Source: Chlorokybus atmophyticus (taxonomy: Eukaryota; Streptophyta; Chlorokybophyceae; Chlorokybales; Chlorokybaceae). From it: a DNA stretch of 64,000 nucleotides. A model generated the notes under the pieces. It had not been told where the DNA came from and ran no database searches. It saw only the letters and a program-made list of their open reading frames with translations. Positions 12,761 through 25,999 of this stretch are shown here, in pieces. The stretch is taken from assembly GCA_009103225.1 (NCBI GenBank), contig RHPI01001132.1, positions 179,651 to 243,650 on the forward strand, in the 5' to 3' direction. The translations under genes and the position numbers were made by a program. How positions within the stretch are numbered: position 1 is the stretch's first letter; each line of letters starts with the position of its first letter.

Positions 12761-14493
12761 TCAACCCTGAAGCTTCTGCAATGTGTCCAACACCTGCCAA
12801 TCACCATCACCAGTGCTTTGGACTTAGAGTACAAACATGCGACGCAGTGAGCGTGACTTGAACCATACTGCAACCTTAATTTGTATTAGCCAAACACATT
12901 GGTGTCACCTGCTGTGAGTGCGATCCGGGTATGACGCGCAGCCACCGCTCTCTCAACACGCCCTTGGGGTCGATCAGATAGGTTTGGCGGGCGGAGATGG
13001 GGCCAGGCAGACCCGGGTAGTACTCCAACGCACCGTAAGCTCTGGCAAGACAAGATGATAAGAGAATGATGCGACGCACAGTCAAGATCCATGCAACGAC
13101 ACTGGTAATTGCGCTGGCGCTTGTACTTGTGCGTGTGTCATTTGTGTGCGGACTGTATGTGAAGCGCATGCGGCACTGAATGCAGTGAGGAAAGATACCA
13201 AAGTCAATGCATATCTGACCATAGACAAGCTGATGACACTCGAGCTGACATTACAGCCACATGCACAAATCACGTACTCGCTGACATTGCCCTTGACGTC
13301 AGCGAGCAATGGGAATGTGAGCTTCATCTTGTCGCAGAATTTGCGGTGCGAGTCCACGCTGTCCACCGACACGCCCAGCACTTGCGCGTTCAGACCAACG
13401 TACTTGTCTTGATCACGCTGTACGAAGAAATAACAAATACAAAGAAAATAATCAGACAATGACGCAAGCACATACTGCAGGCATGCCCGTGCATGCCTGC
13501 ACAGAATGCTCTCCCCCTGTGCTAGATGAAGCCTATGTTTTTGCAACATTGCTGAAGACTGCTGCGCATGAGAAGTAAATGAGGGGCTTAGGCGAAGCAC
13601 ATTGACCGCATTGCTTATCTACACGTGTCCATGCGCCGCCCACATGCATGCAGGCACACGCGCGCGTGCACCTGGAAGCGGTTGGCCTCCACGGTGCATC
13701 CGCCGGTGAAGTCGCGCGGGTAGAAGTAGAGCACAACCCATTTGCCACGCAGCCCGCGCAGGCTCACCTCGCCCTGGCCTGAACATATATAGCCATCAGC
13801 TCACGGCACTAAGCTCATTGCTTGATCGATCAACATGTTTTTGCGATTGCTTGGTGCGCATAATCACAAATGTCTCCCGTCCGCTTCAGTCGCAACACTT
13901 GCAAGAGGTAAACTCACGCACATACAAGTAGGTAAGGTGAAGGCGCGTGGCATTTGCAAGGATATGTTTGAATGGAAGATATAAACAAGCAACCAATGTG
14001 CATCAAGAGCCGCATGCAGCCCATTGTTTTAACAGTCACATAACTTACAACACCGCTGATGTCGTTGTGAATGTTGAGTCAACACATATTGCAATCATCA
14101 CGGCGACGACGGCATGTGGTCACCTGCATTGGTTGGCAGGGTGAAGTCAGGCGCAGGCTTGCCAACATCCGGCAGCAGGCTGGCGGCGCCCTCCTCGTCC
14201 TCGGCGAGCTCCCACTCGGCCAGTGCCTGCGCCCGCTGCGGCGTGCCCACTGTCACCGCCACCGCCGCAGTGGCCGCCGCCGCCGCCCTGAGCAGCACCG
14301 CCCGCCGCCCAGAGACTGTCACATTGCTGCTGCTGCTGGTGGCATCCACCTGCTCCTCCTCACCCTTCTGTTGGCAGCGGACGGGGGAGGCGGCGGCTGC
14401 GGCCGGAGCTGGCCTTTGCTGACGCCGGAGGTGCCGGGATGGAGCTGGCCGCAGACATGCCACCGACGCCACCGACGCCGCCGCCGCCGCCAT
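12761..14493 (-). CDS. PRXQ: Peroxiredoxin Q/BCP-type thiol peroxidase, predicted thylakoid-lumen
   Basis: Five exons (14493-14124, 13778-13672, 13417-13278, 13041-12909, 12793-12761) give 260 aa. The first 95 residues look like a bipartite plastid leader: an Ala/Arg-rich transit region, then a twin-arginine signal (SGRRAVLLRAAAAATAAVAV) and an AQALA cleavage-like site. This predicts Tat import into the thylakoid lumen. The mature part starts at VGKPAPDFTLP and carries the peroxidatic Cys151 in YFYPRDFTGGCTVEA. A conserved RQTYLIDPKG strand follows, and the C-terminus is VLDTLQKLQG. The canonical PrxQ resolving Cys five residues after the first is absent (position holds Asn). Cys187 (KFCDK) is the only nearby candidate partner. 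The enzyme reduces hydroperoxides using thioredoxin-type donors. Confidence 0.88.
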
Positions 14494-16659
14494 GCTGGCA
14501 ATGATTGTCAATGGCTTGCATGACAAAGATGTGGATGTGGTGCTGGCATTTGGTCGACGACGCAAAGCCACGTCAGCGTGCCCAGTGGACGGCACTGGCA
14601 AGTTTTCCATCAAGGTACTGCAGTCAGCTTGCTAGCACATGGGGTAAAACAAAGGGGTCAACTTACAAGAACGTATAGGCCAAGCGTTGCTGCTGGATCA
14701 GTTGCAGTTTAATACTGTACAGGCCTGAAAGATGCAAGCATATAAAATGAGCGACCGTCGCGCATGCAGGTGTTCTCATTTAACTGATATATATAGCTCG
14801 AACAAGCACCATCTCCTCAACTCCCGAAAGAGCATGTCTCTGGTACACGACGATGCGCGACAGTTGAAGGGCAATGAGGTTGATGAGAAGCGTGGAGAGC
14901 TCGTCGTATAGAGTGACACACCCTTGCACAAGAGAAAGTGCCTAGTCATGTTTCACATGAATCGCATTGATGCGCATGTCTTGAAAGCGCTGCAGGCAAT
15001 CATAAATGCTTGTTTCCATTAAAACAGCCGCATGTTTGAAATGAGGAACTTCATGCACGTGTACTATCTGTGCAAAAAAAGCTTGCTGAGGTTATTTTCA
15101 TGACGGACTTGCCACATTTATGACGGGAGAACCCTCTTGTTATTAACTTCTTTAAGAAGTTGCAACCATATTTTACTCTGCCAACACGCAAGAAATTAAC
15201 ATATCCGCTAACTCAAGCTAGCACGCATGTGCTTTGATGGTAAGATGCAATGTTTGTGGGAACACATGTGTATCGCAGGCAGCTAACTAATTCCTTAAAA
15301 CTGTGCACATTAAGATGTATAGAGACGTGAGCAAAGCAACCTGTCGAGCATGTGACCAACACGACACATGGTTGGTTGCGCACGCAAGGTGTCATGCACA
15401 ACACAAACTTTCAAGCATTTAATCACAAGTATTAATTTGTTGGCATGATGTTCCTACCAGTCACACCACTTTCGGTGCTGATGGTGTGACTGTTAAGAAC
15501 ACTTGCTATGTTGTTATGTGATGTGTAATGTGTGTTGCGTTAGAGCTCCAGCATCAACTACATGTTGTTTTCAAGCTGAATTGATAGCGAGCGGGACCTG
15601 GCAAATGGTGGAGAAGCACGCACTTCAAGACAAACATTGTGCGTTCGTGACCAACACCCATCAATGATAAAGGCTGTATGGATCTTACAAGATGCTTAAG
15701 ATGATGACATTTAGCTACCTCAGCCATGTCCTCAACTTGTTTTTTAATAAACATTAATAAGCATCCCTCAATCAATCTTGTGCTGGACGAAGCATGTGCA
15801 TGTGGTGAAATATGTCGTGAAGAGATATTTCACACCCCGGTGAGAACAACAAGCCGCATGCACCGATGGAAGAGGCGCGCTCATTGCTCAGTTTTACAAG
15901 TGTGTTGCATTTGATGTTGTTACTCATCATGCATTTGTTTTATTGCTAGTTGAGCAATATTGTTGCTGACAGATGCAGCGAGAAATTGAAGATGCCTGTC
16001 AACATGCACTTCACCACCCATTATGTTGCAGAGCTTGTACACTGCAATGAAGCATTGCTGGAAGAAGTTGTGGCCCATCCTTTACTCCCTTGCAACGTAG
16101 AGCATGCATTAGCATGAAAGTAGCAGAGCGGCTATCAAGCAGAACATGTTGAAAAAAGCTTCCGTGGATGTTGGCCCAACATGCAGGAAGTCATACAATT
16201 TAATTTACCCTTCTGTGATGGGATCTCTATGCTAGAGGCTAATCATGCCGCCTTGGGGGACGTATATCACATGCTGGAGAACATGCAAGTTGCAGTGAAT
16301 GATGTTGTAACATTGACTGCATCGAATGCAGCATCATATTGTTTTCATGCTTGGTGCACTACTCGACCCCAAGCATCATGCTACCATCTAATGGTAAGGT
16401 AATATCGCGCAACGAGAGCGCATAGCTGTTGAGAAAGTGCTTAAAGTATGAAACTACATGAGGCGTTTTAGATTTGCATGTTGTTGTCAAGGCGGTAGTT
16501 GACATGAAGATTTGCAGAATCTGGCGCACAACGTAAACAAGCGCAACAAATCATGGTGGCATTGCGTTAGCTGACCATGTTTCGCAACGACCGCGAACAA
16601 CTCGGAATCCATAAGCATGCACTTTTGGCAGGCTTTGCAACATCCTTGCCGCCTATAGG

Positions 16660-17013
16660 TTGGTGGCCATGGCGAGACTACGGTGGTACATGCTCAGCTC
16701 TGCAAAAGACGTATACAGCCATACGAGTATTATCCATTCCGCCCTTCGCAATCGGCGGCAAGTGCCGCACGTTGAACTTTATCGTTTGTCGCCGATGTCA
16801 AACATTCGGAGCAAGCGTTGTGGTGCAATACTCGTCAGGCAGAGTGGCAATGTGGGTGTACATCTACTTCAACCACGAATGCCATTTCTTAGTTTTGGGA
16901 AGACTTCTGAGTATCGTATTAACTTGCGTGCATTCTCATCAAACCAGCTTAAGGACTTGCTGGACCCCGAGATAGTCACAGCTCTGTTTGAGGAGATTGT
17001 GTACATATCATAG
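16660..17013 (+). CDS. Unidentified open reading frame, 117 codons
   Basis: An ATG-to-TAG frame in an otherwise stop-rich region. Its C-terminal half (LYRLSPMSNIRSKRCGA, then LRAFSSNQLKDLLDPEIVTA) looks more protein-like than its N-terminal half. That hints at a remnant of a longer, decayed gene or element, since the overlapping frame at 16577-16975 is also open. I recognise no family. Confidence 0.2.
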   Translation: MVAMARLRWYMLSSAKDVYSHTSIIHSALRNRRQVPHVELYRLSPMSNIRSKRCGAILVRQSGNVGVHLLQPRMPFLSFGKTSEYRINLRAFSSNQLKDLLDPEIVTALFEEIVYIS

Positions 17014-17057
17014 CAGTAGTGGTAGTGAATAGCTTGGATAGATTAACATTTTGCGCA

Positions 17058-17083
17058 ATTGCGGTATTAATTAATACCGCAAT
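17058..17083. repeat. Perfect 26-bp palindrome
   Basis: The sequence ATTGCGGTATTA / ATTAATACCGCAAT reads identically on both strands with no spacer. It sits about 45 bp after the stop of the 16660-17013 frame. Role unknown. Confidence 0.6.
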
Positions 17084-19329
17084 GCTTATGTATATACGTG
17101 ATTATTGTTTGATTGTATGTGAAGTTGACACATTGCCTATGTGTACTACGATAGTACACACTTAACACTACAAGTGCATGTTATACTGCACAGCTGTAAT
17201 ATGCTTGCGATACTGTCACTTAGCCACTGTCACACGGGTTACGCTCCTTGCAAAATTACTTTTGTCACAGAGCGTCCTGCTAAAATACTAGGTATTGACC
17301 TATCGTAACTGTTAGGGTAATTTACCATACTAGGTAAAGACACACCCCTAGTCGTATCATACTGCTCAGGTGACTGAGAGGTAAAGAGTCATGTAACATG
17401 CATCATGACTCATGTATATTGTGTATTTAAACACATGCTGCCGCCCATGACTTGCCAGTGTTTATATTGTTTCACACAAGCCTCAGATGCACATCTCTTC
17501 GCCTCTGCAATTATCTTGCAAGGGCAAAGGTGCAATGCACAATGCAAAACGTGAACGTAAAATTGAAGTTTGAATCCAATATGTCGAATTGCTTCTAAAG
17601 GTGCCGATCGATTACATAATTGGTTTTATTGTTACTGAGTAAACTGCATACACTCATTCAACCACTTTATGCATCGGTCATAAGAAGCAAGTATATACTT
17701 ATCATATAATCCTTGTTACGCGTTTGTGGATATGAACGTATTGTTGATTTGTAAACACTGACGGTTACGTAGTCTGTCACGCCCGTGTAAGTTAATAACA
17801 CTAACTCAATTGATTGTAGTCCATCTCAAATTGTTTCGTGCATGCTCAGCTTTTGCAGCAGTTTGGATGCATGGCTATATGCTTGCCATCCAAATCCTGT
17901 GATACATACAATGAGTTGATATGAGTGTGAGTATTTGCGTTGTATATGCTCTAATTGAAAATTGCGTGTTTCTGAATTCATTTCTCGAGGTTTTTACACA
18001 ATCAGATAAATGATTGAACATGGCGTAATAACCTACCAAAGCTTTGTGTCGTCAATTTGCCATTTTACTTTCAATCATATCATGAAATATACTTAAGATA
18101 ATAAACCCATTTACAAGATGTATGCCCACACCATACATGTACATATCATATATTATAAGATTGCAAGTGTTATAGCATGTACTCAACTAGCCACTTGTCC
18201 TTTGCAAGTGCGGCTGGGCATGTGGTAACTTTCATACGCACACCAGCAATGGGTTACAGGGTTGAAAACACCTACACTCCAAAGCTATTTGTTGAAACCA
18301 ATCTTGATATTTATCTAACACACTAATGCGCACCCGCACCAACACCCACATATGCACATGCAGCACCCAAAAATAAGTGTTACAAGAGAGTAATAACAGC
18401 AGCGTTGATGGCAGAACGTGTGTACAATCATGAATAATGTGCTTGTTGGTATGGTTGTGCATGGGGAAACGGACACATGAGTACAAGTGCAAAGAGGAGC
18501 AAGCTCGTTGGTGTCAATTGTGTTCTCACGTTTTAATACGAAGAATTGTGTGAACATGGTAAGTGAATGGTAGCAAATCATAGTATGAGGATATTGCAAG
18601 AACAACTACCATGCGTGTGCATATTATTACCAAGCATATATGCTTGTCATTGCTTGTGCACATTCATATGTGTACATAGTTAATATACAAGTTGGAGCAC
18701 GGATAAGTATATATCATGTGAGTAATGTACAAAGAAGGAGCAAGTATGTTGCATATTATCAGAGCAATATACTAAAGGTGCAATGCTAGGTGGGTAGGTT
18801 AACTAGGAAGAGTATAGGATCAAGCAGGAGCAAGGAGGGATGAGCAGGTAACAATAATACACAGTACATTAGTCACAACACCTGCCGACATTAGCAGGCA
18901 GATACTATCATTACCCTCACCATTAGTAGCATATCTTTGTACACACTACTAAATAATTGCACTACCAATGTACCGTTAAAATACAACCATCAAGCTGTTT
19001 GATTAACCAAAGCATTTCACCATCTATGGTGCACAGGCAGTGGACATGATTGAAGGTGTACTACAGTGCATGTGATATGTCCTATCACTAACAGATAACC
19101 CAGCAGTTGTACTATTTGTAGAGTGGTGCAACATAACGTATGCAGGTTGCAGATTGAGCAACCTTCGCAAAAGGATGATGAGATTCATGAAAACTGTGCT
19201 GTACAAGGTGGCAAAAGCAAACTACTTACAAGCAGCAAAAGGTCTTGCCAATATCTACCAAAACTGCACAACTTCGGATGTCATGTACAAAACACGTTTT
19301 TACACGTCCACTCCGCCCCAACTACGTGC

Positions 19330-22208
19330 TTATGCCTGAGCAGAGGTGTACTGAGGCACCTGTAACAGGTAACATGTCAGTTGCATATTGTTACACATCA
19401 CACTACAGACAAAGCAGAACGACATAAGCATACATAAGCACACACAGACACACACATTAATATCATACCTGCTCCTTGCGTTCAGGTGTGCGCCTAGCTC
19501 GGACCTCATCCAGGTCCACTTCCATCTTGGCGGCCAGTCTGCGTCCAAGGTCATCACTCGCATTTGCAAGGTTAATGAGCGCAAGTTCACGGATGCGGAC
19601 GGGCACGGGGTCCGCCTTGAAACCGGGGGTGATACCCTCGAAGGTGGTCATGATACGCTCGACCACGCGCTGCCGCTCGTCCTCGGTGAAGACCTGATCG
19701 TACAACACGCCGGCCTGCGCACAAAGACAGACAGTTGGAGTCGTGTGTATGTGCATGGGTACGTGTGCGTAGACATGTACGAGGGTGTATCCTTGCCTGA
19801 GAGTAGTCATCAGCGTTCTTCTTATTGTTGTATCTGAGGCCAGGGCCGGTGACCTTGACTGGAGCCTGCAATCCAATGAGTTGGTGTAGTGGCTATATGT
19901 GTTAGAAACACACAACACGTAGACTGCATGTTGGCTAAAAAAACAGACACCCACCTTCTCCTTGTAGGCCAAGTTCTCCCGCGGTCCACCGAAGCTGTTA
20001 GGCTCGTAGTCTGGGTTGTTGCCACCATTACCATCATTGCGCATGAACCCGTCTCTGTGGTATGTCTGCGTCAAGTTCTTCGGCCTGTTCACCTATAAAC
20101 CCAACACCACAGGTAAGCAAGTGTGGGTACGCGCACATCACAATAGCTAGGTGTTACAACTCACGTTCAGGTAGTCGTAGTTGACACCCAGGCGATACAC
20201 GTGCGCGTCCTTGTATGCAAATGTGCGAGCCTGCAGCATGGGATCCGGGGAGAAGCCAATGCCGGGAGGCACATTGGACGGGGCAAAAGCAGCCTGCTCC
20301 ACCTCCTCAAAGTAGTTCAAAGGGTTGCGGTTCAACTCAACCTCACCAACCTGTGTGAGACAAATCCAATCAGTGACTTGATATTGCACATCGGGTATAC
20401 ACACAACCAGAAGTTACCTCAATGAGTGGGAATTCTGCGTGGGGCCATGTCTTTGTGAGGTCAAAGACGTTGTACGACTGTGCATCCGCTTGCTCCTCCG
20501 TCATGATCTGGACGTAGAAGGTCCACTTGGGATAGTCACCATCCTCGATGGTCTTGTACAGGTCCATGTTGTAGTGGTCAGGGTTCTTGCCCGCAAGCTC
20601 GATAGCCTCAGGCTCATCCATGTTCTTTGTTCCCTGTTGATGACACACACTCAGCACCATGTTGGCAAGTGACCCTACATAGATAACCCATTGCTTACTT
20701 GTTGGCTCTTCCAGTGGAACTTAACCCACACACGCTCATCATTCTCGTTGATGAGGCTGAAAGCGTGGCTGCCGTACCCGTTCATGTAGCGGTAACTGTA
20801 GGGAATGCCTCTATCTCCAAAGAACCAGATCAACTGCAAACGCGTGGGTATGTTGTGTCAACGAGGGTGCAACTCACATACAGCAAACAACTTGCTTGAG
20901 TCTGTTTCTTGCACACGTACTTGGTGTGTGGATTCGGGGGAGAGAGACCAAAAGTCCCAGCGGTTGGTCCAAGACTTGAAGCCCGTGCGAGGGTCACGCT
21001 TCTGTACACATAAACACAGCACGCGTGAGACAACATTTCTCGCCAACAGTGAGTCTGAGTGAGCAGCTGTCGTGAAGTCACACGTACTTGCGTGTGGATG
21101 AAGTCGGTGAACTTCATAGGATCGCGCACGAAGAAGATAGGAGTGTTGTTGCCAACCAGATCCCAGTTGCCTGTGGTGAGCAACACACATCAGAATCAGC
21201 CACCAAGCATGCACAAATAAACACACATACACACTACGCATGTAAGCCCAACATGCTCACCCTCATCAGTGTAGATCTTCATGGCGAACCCTCGCAGGTC
21301 CCGCACAGTGTCAGCCGCTCCGTGCTCACCTGAGACAGGTGAGAAGCGCACAATGATCTGCACACACGAACATGTTATCGTTAGATTGTGTGTGACATGA
21401 GAACAGGTTTCATGCCACGTGTGATGCTGAAGCTTCATCTTGCCTGTGACTCAGCACCGGGCTGCAGCGCCTTTGCACGCGTGTACTTGCTGATATCTCC
21501 TGTGATAGTGAACTTGCCGTGGGCGGCCACACCCTTCTCGTGGACAACACGAGGAGGGATCCTCTCACGGTTGAAGTGGACCTGTGTGTTTCAAACGAGT
21601 GAGTTGGTGAAAGATTCAAGCCTCTCACACATGGTGGATATGTTGTGTCCCTTACGTTCTTCTCATATAAGTGAAAGTCCTGTAGCAGAATCGGCCCGCC
21701 CGGACCAGCAGTGAGCGAGTTCTGGTTGTCTCCCACGGGCACGCCCGCAGCGGTTGTGAGGGTCTCATTGTCCTCAACGTACCACTCACCTGCTCACGCA
21801 CAAGTCACGTCAACACCACTCCATGCAGCAAACACATACACGCGTGCATGCATGCGACCATTTGTGCATGCATGCGTGCAATAGTGCGCCCAAGAGTGTG
21901 TCTCTACAGGAATACGTACCTCCGCCAGCTTTGCCAACCTTCTGGGGAAGATTCTCCCTGACCCTTTCCGTCACCTCCTTAACGCCCTCCTTGACGGCAT
22001 CGATGGGGTTGGGCGCGTTGCTTGGAATCAAGTTGGACAGTGGGTTCTTCATGTCGCCGTTGGACGCCGCAAACACCCTCAGCGGAGTCCGGTGCACCGC
22101 CCTTCGCCCAGCCGGCACGCTGCGAGCAGGGCGGACCAACGCCCTGGCGGCTGCTGCGGTGACGGACGCCACGGAGGCGGCGGCGGTGGCGGCGGCGGCG
22201 ATCGGCAT
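19330..22208 (-). CDS. CAT: Monofunctional haem catalase with N-terminal targeting leader
   Basis: Thirteen exons: 22208-21920, 21789-21656, 21581-21444, 21357-21261, 21170-21088, 21001-20921, 20833-20699, 20633-20418, 20350-20165, 20092-19955, 19865-19797, 19714-19469 and 19359-19330. All are in phase, 613 aa. Residues 1-50 are Ala/Arg/Val-rich and look like a plastid or mitochondrial transit peptide rather than a peroxisomal signal; the C-terminus (PQYTSAQA) is not a classical PTS1. The active-site block [15 protein letters not shown] holds catalytic His (about 155). GNNTPIFF holds the distal Asn, and RTFAYKDAH holds the proximal haem Tyr (about 437). Two extra Ala follow the active-site His block (GVGAAAHG). 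Introns 3 and 11 use GC-AG borders (AG|GCAAGA and AG|GCAAGG). It disproportionates hydrogen peroxide. Confidence 0.95.
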
Positions 22209-22278
22209 TGTGATAGACTAGTTCTACTTGCCCGCAGCAGCGACCTGCTCAAGTAGATCTCGCAGGACCTGCTAGGGG

Positions 22279-22287
22279 ATATATAAT
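22279..22287 (-). promoter_or_regulatory. TATA-like box upstream of catalase
   Basis: An ATTATATAT-type motif on the minus strand lies about 70 nt upstream of the catalase ATG, a sensible distance for a short 5' UTR. This is inferred from position only. Confidence 0.3.
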
Positions 22288-22299
22288 CCTTGCATGGAC

Positions 22300-24056
22300 T
22301 GAGCACTTCCATCTCTGTGAAGTTAACGACCTGCGTGGCTTGCCTCCAACCGCCGCTGAGCGTGGCCTGGCCTGCCGCCGCCGCCTATGCCACCGCCGCT
22401 GCGTCAAAGGTACGTACCTTGCCACATGGACTCACCGCGGTTACCACACACCGCCCGTCAATGTAAACTGGTCACCAAACGATAACCAAGTTGTGCAGAT
22501 TCAGCGTGTCATGAACACTTGATGCAGGTGTCAAGAGGCAGGGGCACTGAACTGAAGGGTTGTGGTTGGCTTCATGACAAGCCCGGGTTTGGCGGCGTGG
22601 TTAGATTTCAAGGGTAGTGGGTGACGCAATAGCCGCGCCGGTGTTGGCGCTAGCGGATTTTGATCGGGAGTGTCACGTGACGTGTTGGGGCTGATGGGGG
22701 GGGGACTGACTTCCGCTACACGTGCCCAGCTTCCATGAACACTTCCATATCTAGCAGGTAATACTTAAAGCTTACCAGGTACCAGGTATGTGTGCACATG
22801 TGAGGAGCAATGTGCAAAAAACATTGAAGAAAGTCAATATCTATTGGTAGAACAACATCCCCATCCAATCATGGTCACAAAAATAAACCCAATTAACGTG
22901 CATCACTTTCACAGTTAAGAGGTATACGGTCAAAACATAATTCTTTTATTTATTTATATTTACTGAGCTTGAGCGCTAAATGTAGAATCATATATTAATA
23001 TTATTATATGGCTTTACCTTCTTACATCATGAATTCGTGAATATTTCGTGGCATAATGCTTGGCAATATAATCGTACATTTGTTTTGGTTCTTGATATAT
23101 ATAGTACTGTTAACATTCACAAATAATAGTATCAATAGCATTGTAGCATGCATACAATCTGGTGTGTGTTCTAAAATGCAATAAAAGGATTTAATCAGCG
23201 TGTTTTCTTATACATATGGATGCAACGATAGTGGGTATCTCTCAATCGACATTATTGCAGCTGCACACATTTACATCAACGATTACGTTACACTACTATT
23301 GTTAACTTGCTTCATAATGGTTTATGTTGTAGCAATATATGTCTGGTAGTACTGCATTTTGCTTCAGCAAGCTTGGTAGCCGCTTGTGACGCCCCATCTA
23401 TAGCGAGCCGATTCATACTTCATTGCTGTCGGCATCACCGCGTACACGTGGAGGCTCTCTGCGCTGTTGACTCGCTTATCACAATTAGCGCCTGCAGTCA
23501 GACATTAGCAGCAGGCTGAGCTTAACGCGAAGATGAAAAGTTCCTGATGTGAGAGTTGTGTGAGAGAGGCGATGCCAACAATAATAGCAAAGAGGACAAG
23601 AATAATAGCAGCAACAAACTATATATGTCACCCTTAAGGACACGGTCTGCACTATAGCTGATCAATTTGCATTCATCGAAGTCATGTGTGAACAGCAACA
23701 GCATGCTTGTGTGCACACAAGCAATTGGTCACGTGCACAGTTAGCACGCACATGCTTGTTCCAATAATGACATTCGTTTCGTATACTCACACATGCAGCC
23801 ACGCACGTGCGTGCGTGCATACTTACATCACAAGCATATAAGCACGCACGCACACATGGTCAATCATACAACTGCTCTACAAGCACTTAGAGAACTTCTG
23901 ATAAAGCACATCTGATAAAGCACATCGCTTCCACAACGCATACGCACCAAATGTCCTCAAAGGCCTTACTGTGCCAAGGGCAGGCAAGACTGTCTATGCG
24001 AATCAATGGTGTGCGAACAGATGGTTCCGACCCTGCATATATATACGATGAAGCTT
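22300..24056. other. Non-coding spacer
   Basis: After a GC-rich stretch to about 22720 (likely catalase upstream region), the sequence becomes AT-rich with no supported gene. CA/CACGCA microsatellite-like patches appear around 23700-23860. Confidence 0.4.
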
Positions 24057-24178
24057 GGGGGGGGGGGGGGGGGGGGNNNNNNNNNNNNNNNNNNNNNNNN
24101 NNNNNNNNNNNNNNNNNNNNNNNNNNNNNNNNNNNNNNNNNNNNNNNNNNNNNNNNNNNNNNNNNNNNNNNNNNNNNN
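24057..24178. other. Poly-G run plus 102-nt N gap
   Basis: Twenty G run directly into a stretch of N. This is an assembly gap; the G run is likely artefactual. Confidence 0.9.
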
Positions 24179-25102
24179 CAGAGCCTTGAAATGTTATTTT
24201 AAACAAGCTAGCGTTTTTTGCGTCACCGCTGGTGATCGCATTTGCAATGGCCCGCACGGCATCCTTCACCTGTTGACGAGTGATCAAGCACTGCATGGCA
24301 TGGAGTTCTATAACGTCTTCACATGCGCCGACAAGGCGTCCATTCTGAGCTGCGCGCATCGGGGCGGGGGCGGGGGGCGGGGGGGTAGGGGGACGCACTC
24401 TGTAGAGTAGGAAAGGATCGTCGTGGATATTGATATTATGAAACGCTTTTATGCATCATATAATCTCGTTTGTGTAGCATGGCGAACGGCTTGTTGCACA
24501 CTCTTGCCTTTGCCATCATTTTATAAAACGAATACAGAGAATTATCATAAGTTGGTACAAGTAATAGTATATTCTTGAATGAATATGTTACCAATTTTTG
24601 CTCATAGAGTGGCGTATGATTTAAGCTACATAAAATTATTAATAAAGTATCATTGCACGTTAACTTTATGTGATCAGTTCGAAGAAAATTGCTTTGTTTC
24701 ATGAATATATTGCATGTTATGTGTCATGTGTATTTGGTAGACACACATATATGTACATATGAACATTGCTACACTATTATATATCGGTATAATAAACCTT
24801 ATCCGACTATAGTATATTGATGTTAAATATGTTAACATATTACTATACTGATCAACCGCAAAGCAACGAAATGTAGATAATTGACTTTTGCATATACGAC
24901 TCCTGTTGTTACCAATTCATGCTTACTAACTTCAACAGTTAATAAATTATACTTACACTTATCGAGTGATATTTTCACATAAGCACAAATCTACTCGTGC
25001 ATTGTATGAATGAAAAAGCTCGATGATTATTGATCTCGTGACTTTTGCTCACATAACGACCGCAACCGGCCTTACATGTTGCCATGAAATTGCATTATTA
25101 AT

Positions 25103-25379
25103 CCCCCCCCCCCCCCCNTCCAAAACCACCTCTTGCAATGATCTCCCTTAAATAGTCATCCCTTGATCTTGTACAGCAAAAGGCCCTTGGCATCCAAAAC
25201 GCCTGCAGCGCTTGTGCCACATGACAGATGGCGGCCGGGGAGGGGGGGCGCAAGTTGTTACGGGGTGAGGCGAAAATGGCCACCATATGGCCGTTGGCGA
25301 TAGGAGTAGGGAGGTAGACAACTCGGGGTCCAAGAGTTATTGTCCTCCGTAATGTATTATATATGTCGTCGTTGAGCAT
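25103..25379 (-). CDS. Partial unidentified ORF truncated at a poly-C/N gap
   Basis: A minus-strand frame begins with ATG at 25377-25379 (MLNDDIYNTLRRTITLGPRV) and stays open for about 85 codons until it meets the poly-C plus N mark at 25103-25118. Composition is mixed and protein-like, in contrast to the surrounding AT-rich spacer, but I recognise no domain. The gap hides whatever follows. It could be a host exon or a mobile-element fragment. Confidence 0.3.
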
Positions 25380-25999
25380 GGCCACCTTTAAGGAAGAGGC
25401 GAATACTTAAATGCAGGTTTTGCAAATTTAATACATACCACTTGGATTGGGGAGCATACACGTTGGTACATGTACTACATGACACAATATGTATCCCTAT
25501 AAGGAGCAATGAGGAATACATGTTGTGTCATATAAGGAACATAAAAGTAGCTAAAATAGCAATGTGATGTTAATCACATAGTTCGTTCCGAAGCAAATCA
25601 GGATTTCAATGTGGTCACCACGGTGTATGAGTACTGAAATGATCTAAGAGTAGTAAAATATTGCATTTATTATGTAATATGCAGTTACGTATATTATTAT
25701 GTTGCCATGGATTAAGGGTAGATGGTACATGTCGCTTTAAACATTAATCGAAAGCAAAAGGCGTCAATGTACAAGAAAGCACGGCGGGTATCGGCTCGCC
25801 ATGGCTACTGCATAGCAATCACTATCACAATAAATGATGTTCAAGCCACTTATTGCAATCTACTTTGTACAATGTTAAAACGGCACAAATACTAGTGAAG
25901 GTTTCCACATTGCGCATAATCATGCAGGTACAATGTGGTCTAATCCTAGCTAACGATCTGCTCTAGAGCCTTCAGAGTACCTCAAGGATTGCCTTATGC

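Larger units (their letters stand above)
14494..19329. other. AT-rich gene-poor spacer
   Basis: About 4.8 kb between the PrxQ start and the catalase stop. I find no domain-bearing gene. One open frame at 16660-17013 is listed separately. A perfect palindrome lies at 17058-17083. A looser inverted repeat (CAGTCACACCA / TGGTGTGACTG) lies near 15458-15492. The rest has frequent stops on both strands. Confidence 0.5.

Noticed and set aside
12876-12908. PrxQ ending at the stop in exon 4 read-through
   Set aside because: A GTGACA donor at 12908 and a downstream exon encoding VLDTLQKLQG give the family-typical C-terminus.
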